A stretch of DNA of 31,051 nucleotides, from the NCBI GenBank assembly GCA_028274925.1, contig JAQCNR010000313.1, positions 1 to 31,051 of the forward strand, in the 5' to 3' direction. Shown piece after piece: positions 30,619-31,051 of this stretch. Numbering within the stretch: position 1 is the stretch's first letter; each line of letters begins with the position of its first letter. Under the pieces are notes generated by a model that was given only the letters and a program-made list of their open reading frames with translations, searched no databases and was not told the origin of the DNA. Made by a program: the position numbers and the translations under genes. This stretch comes from Halovenus sp. (GTDB taxonomy: Archaea > Halobacteriota > Halobacteria > Halobacteriales > Haloarculaceae).

Positions 30619-31051
30619 ATGTCCGAAAAGGCAACGTTCGGCGGCGGCTGTTTCTGGTGTGTCGAAGCGGCGTTCAAAGAACTCGACGGCGTGCACGCGG
30701 CCGTCTCGGGGTACGCCGGCGGCCACACCGAAGACCCCAGTTACCGGGCGGTCTGTTCGGGGAACACCGGCCACGCCGAGGTCGTTCAAATCGAGTACGA
30801 CCCCGACGTAATCGGCTACGACGAACTGCTGGAGGTGTTTTTCGCGGTGCACGACCCAACGCAACTCAACCGACAGGGACCGGACGTGGGGACGCAGTAT
30901 CGGTCGATCATTCTCTACGACGGCGAAACCCAGCGCGAACAGGCCGAGGCCTACATCGAGGCACTCGACGAGGAGTACGACGACGATGTCGTGACCGAAC
31001 TCGAACGGCTGGAAACCTTCTACCGGGCCGAGGAGAAACATCAGGACTACT
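30619..31051 (+). CDS. msrA: Peptide methionine sulfoxide reductase A, 3' end cut off
   Basis: The open frame runs to the right edge with no stop: 144 complete codons. MSEKATFGGGCFWCVEAAF carries the MsrA active-site motif GCFWC, with the catalytic Cys at 11 and a resolving-type Cys at 14. Other family landmarks are SGYAGGHTEDPSYRAVCSGNTGHAEVVQ and DPTQLNRQGPDVGTQYRSII (each seen in part). The family reduces methionine-S-sulfoxide in proteins using thioredoxin. An in-frame ATG nine bases upstream at 30610 would add three residues. The expected length is about 175 residues, so roughly 30 are missing. The tail EEKHQDYY is the usual region just before the end of the conserved domain. Confidence 0.93.
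   Translation, partial: MSEKATFGGGCFWCVEAAFKELDGVHAAVSGYAGGHTEDPSYRAVCSGNTGHAEVVQIEYDPDVIGYDELLEVFFAVHDPTQLNRQGPDVGTQYRSIILYDGETQREQAEAYIEALDEEYDDDVVTELERLETFYRAEEKHQDY

Overview
The window is chromosomal DNA from a halophilic archaeon (class Halobacteria). The proteins are strongly acidic (Asp/Glu rich) and the DNA is moderately GC rich. Many genes appear to have leaderless promoters, with a TATA-like box about 27 nt upstream of the start codon. The gene families are also typical: bacterio-opsin-activator (Bat) type regulators with a C-terminal HTH_10, halobacterial transducers, a haloarchaeal malate synthase of about 435 residues, an archaeal MCM with inteins, and small haloarchaea-only proteins. 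The species cannot be fixed from the sequence.

Layout. (1) Positions 1-1600 hold a truncated protein made of GVxG repeats (minus strand, running off the left edge), a PUA/EVE-like protein and a small haloarchaeal protein. (2) Positions 1700-4450 hold a two-gene unit of a selenium-binding-protein/methanethiol-oxidase homologue and a plant-type [2Fe-2S] ferredoxin, convergent with an amidohydrolase. (3) Positions 4650-12250 form a sensory block: a PAS-PAS-GAF-HTH_10 regulator, a DICT-domain protein and a haem-based aerotaxis transducer (HemAT type) on the minus strand, divergent from a membrane transducer with several HAMP-like repeats. The two transducer promoters share the octamer TATCTAGA at matching positions. 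(4) Positions 12500-13800 hold a short-chain dehydrogenase and a TRAM-domain protein. (5) Positions 13935-19106 hold the replicative helicase MCM, interrupted by a 523-residue intein with a LAGLIDADG endonuclease and a 179-residue mini-intein, followed by a small conserved protein and a Cas4-like protein that keeps its Fe-S cysteines but seems to lack the nuclease residues.

(6) Positions 19107-20519 (minus) hold a threonylcarbamoyl-AMP synthase, a peroxiredoxin-fold protein with no cysteine, and a glutaredoxin/GST-N-like protein. (7) Positions 20617-25430 hold membrane proteins: a CNNM/CorC-type CBS protein, a PiT phosphate permease behind a small two-helix membrane protein, a zinc-ribbon/winged-helix protein and a DUF389 protein. 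(8) Positions 25523-31051 hold malate synthase, a type II toxin-antitoxin pair, a monothiol glutaredoxin with CGYS in place of CGFS, a family 2 glycosyltransferase, a family 4 type uracil-DNA glycosylase, a second short-chain dehydrogenase and a truncated MsrA at the right edge.

Most of the window is ordinary haloarchaeal core and accessory chromosome. No CRISPR array, rRNA, tRNA, insertion sequence or prophage was recognised. The parts most worth a second look are the shared operator of the two transducers with the HemAT-DICT-Bat gene order, the two MCM inteins with an AT-rich extein tract directly after the mini-intein, the apparently inactive Cas4-like protein, the cysteine-free peroxiredoxin beside a glutaredoxin, the selenium-binding protein/ferredoxin pair, and several inverted repeats in promoters.
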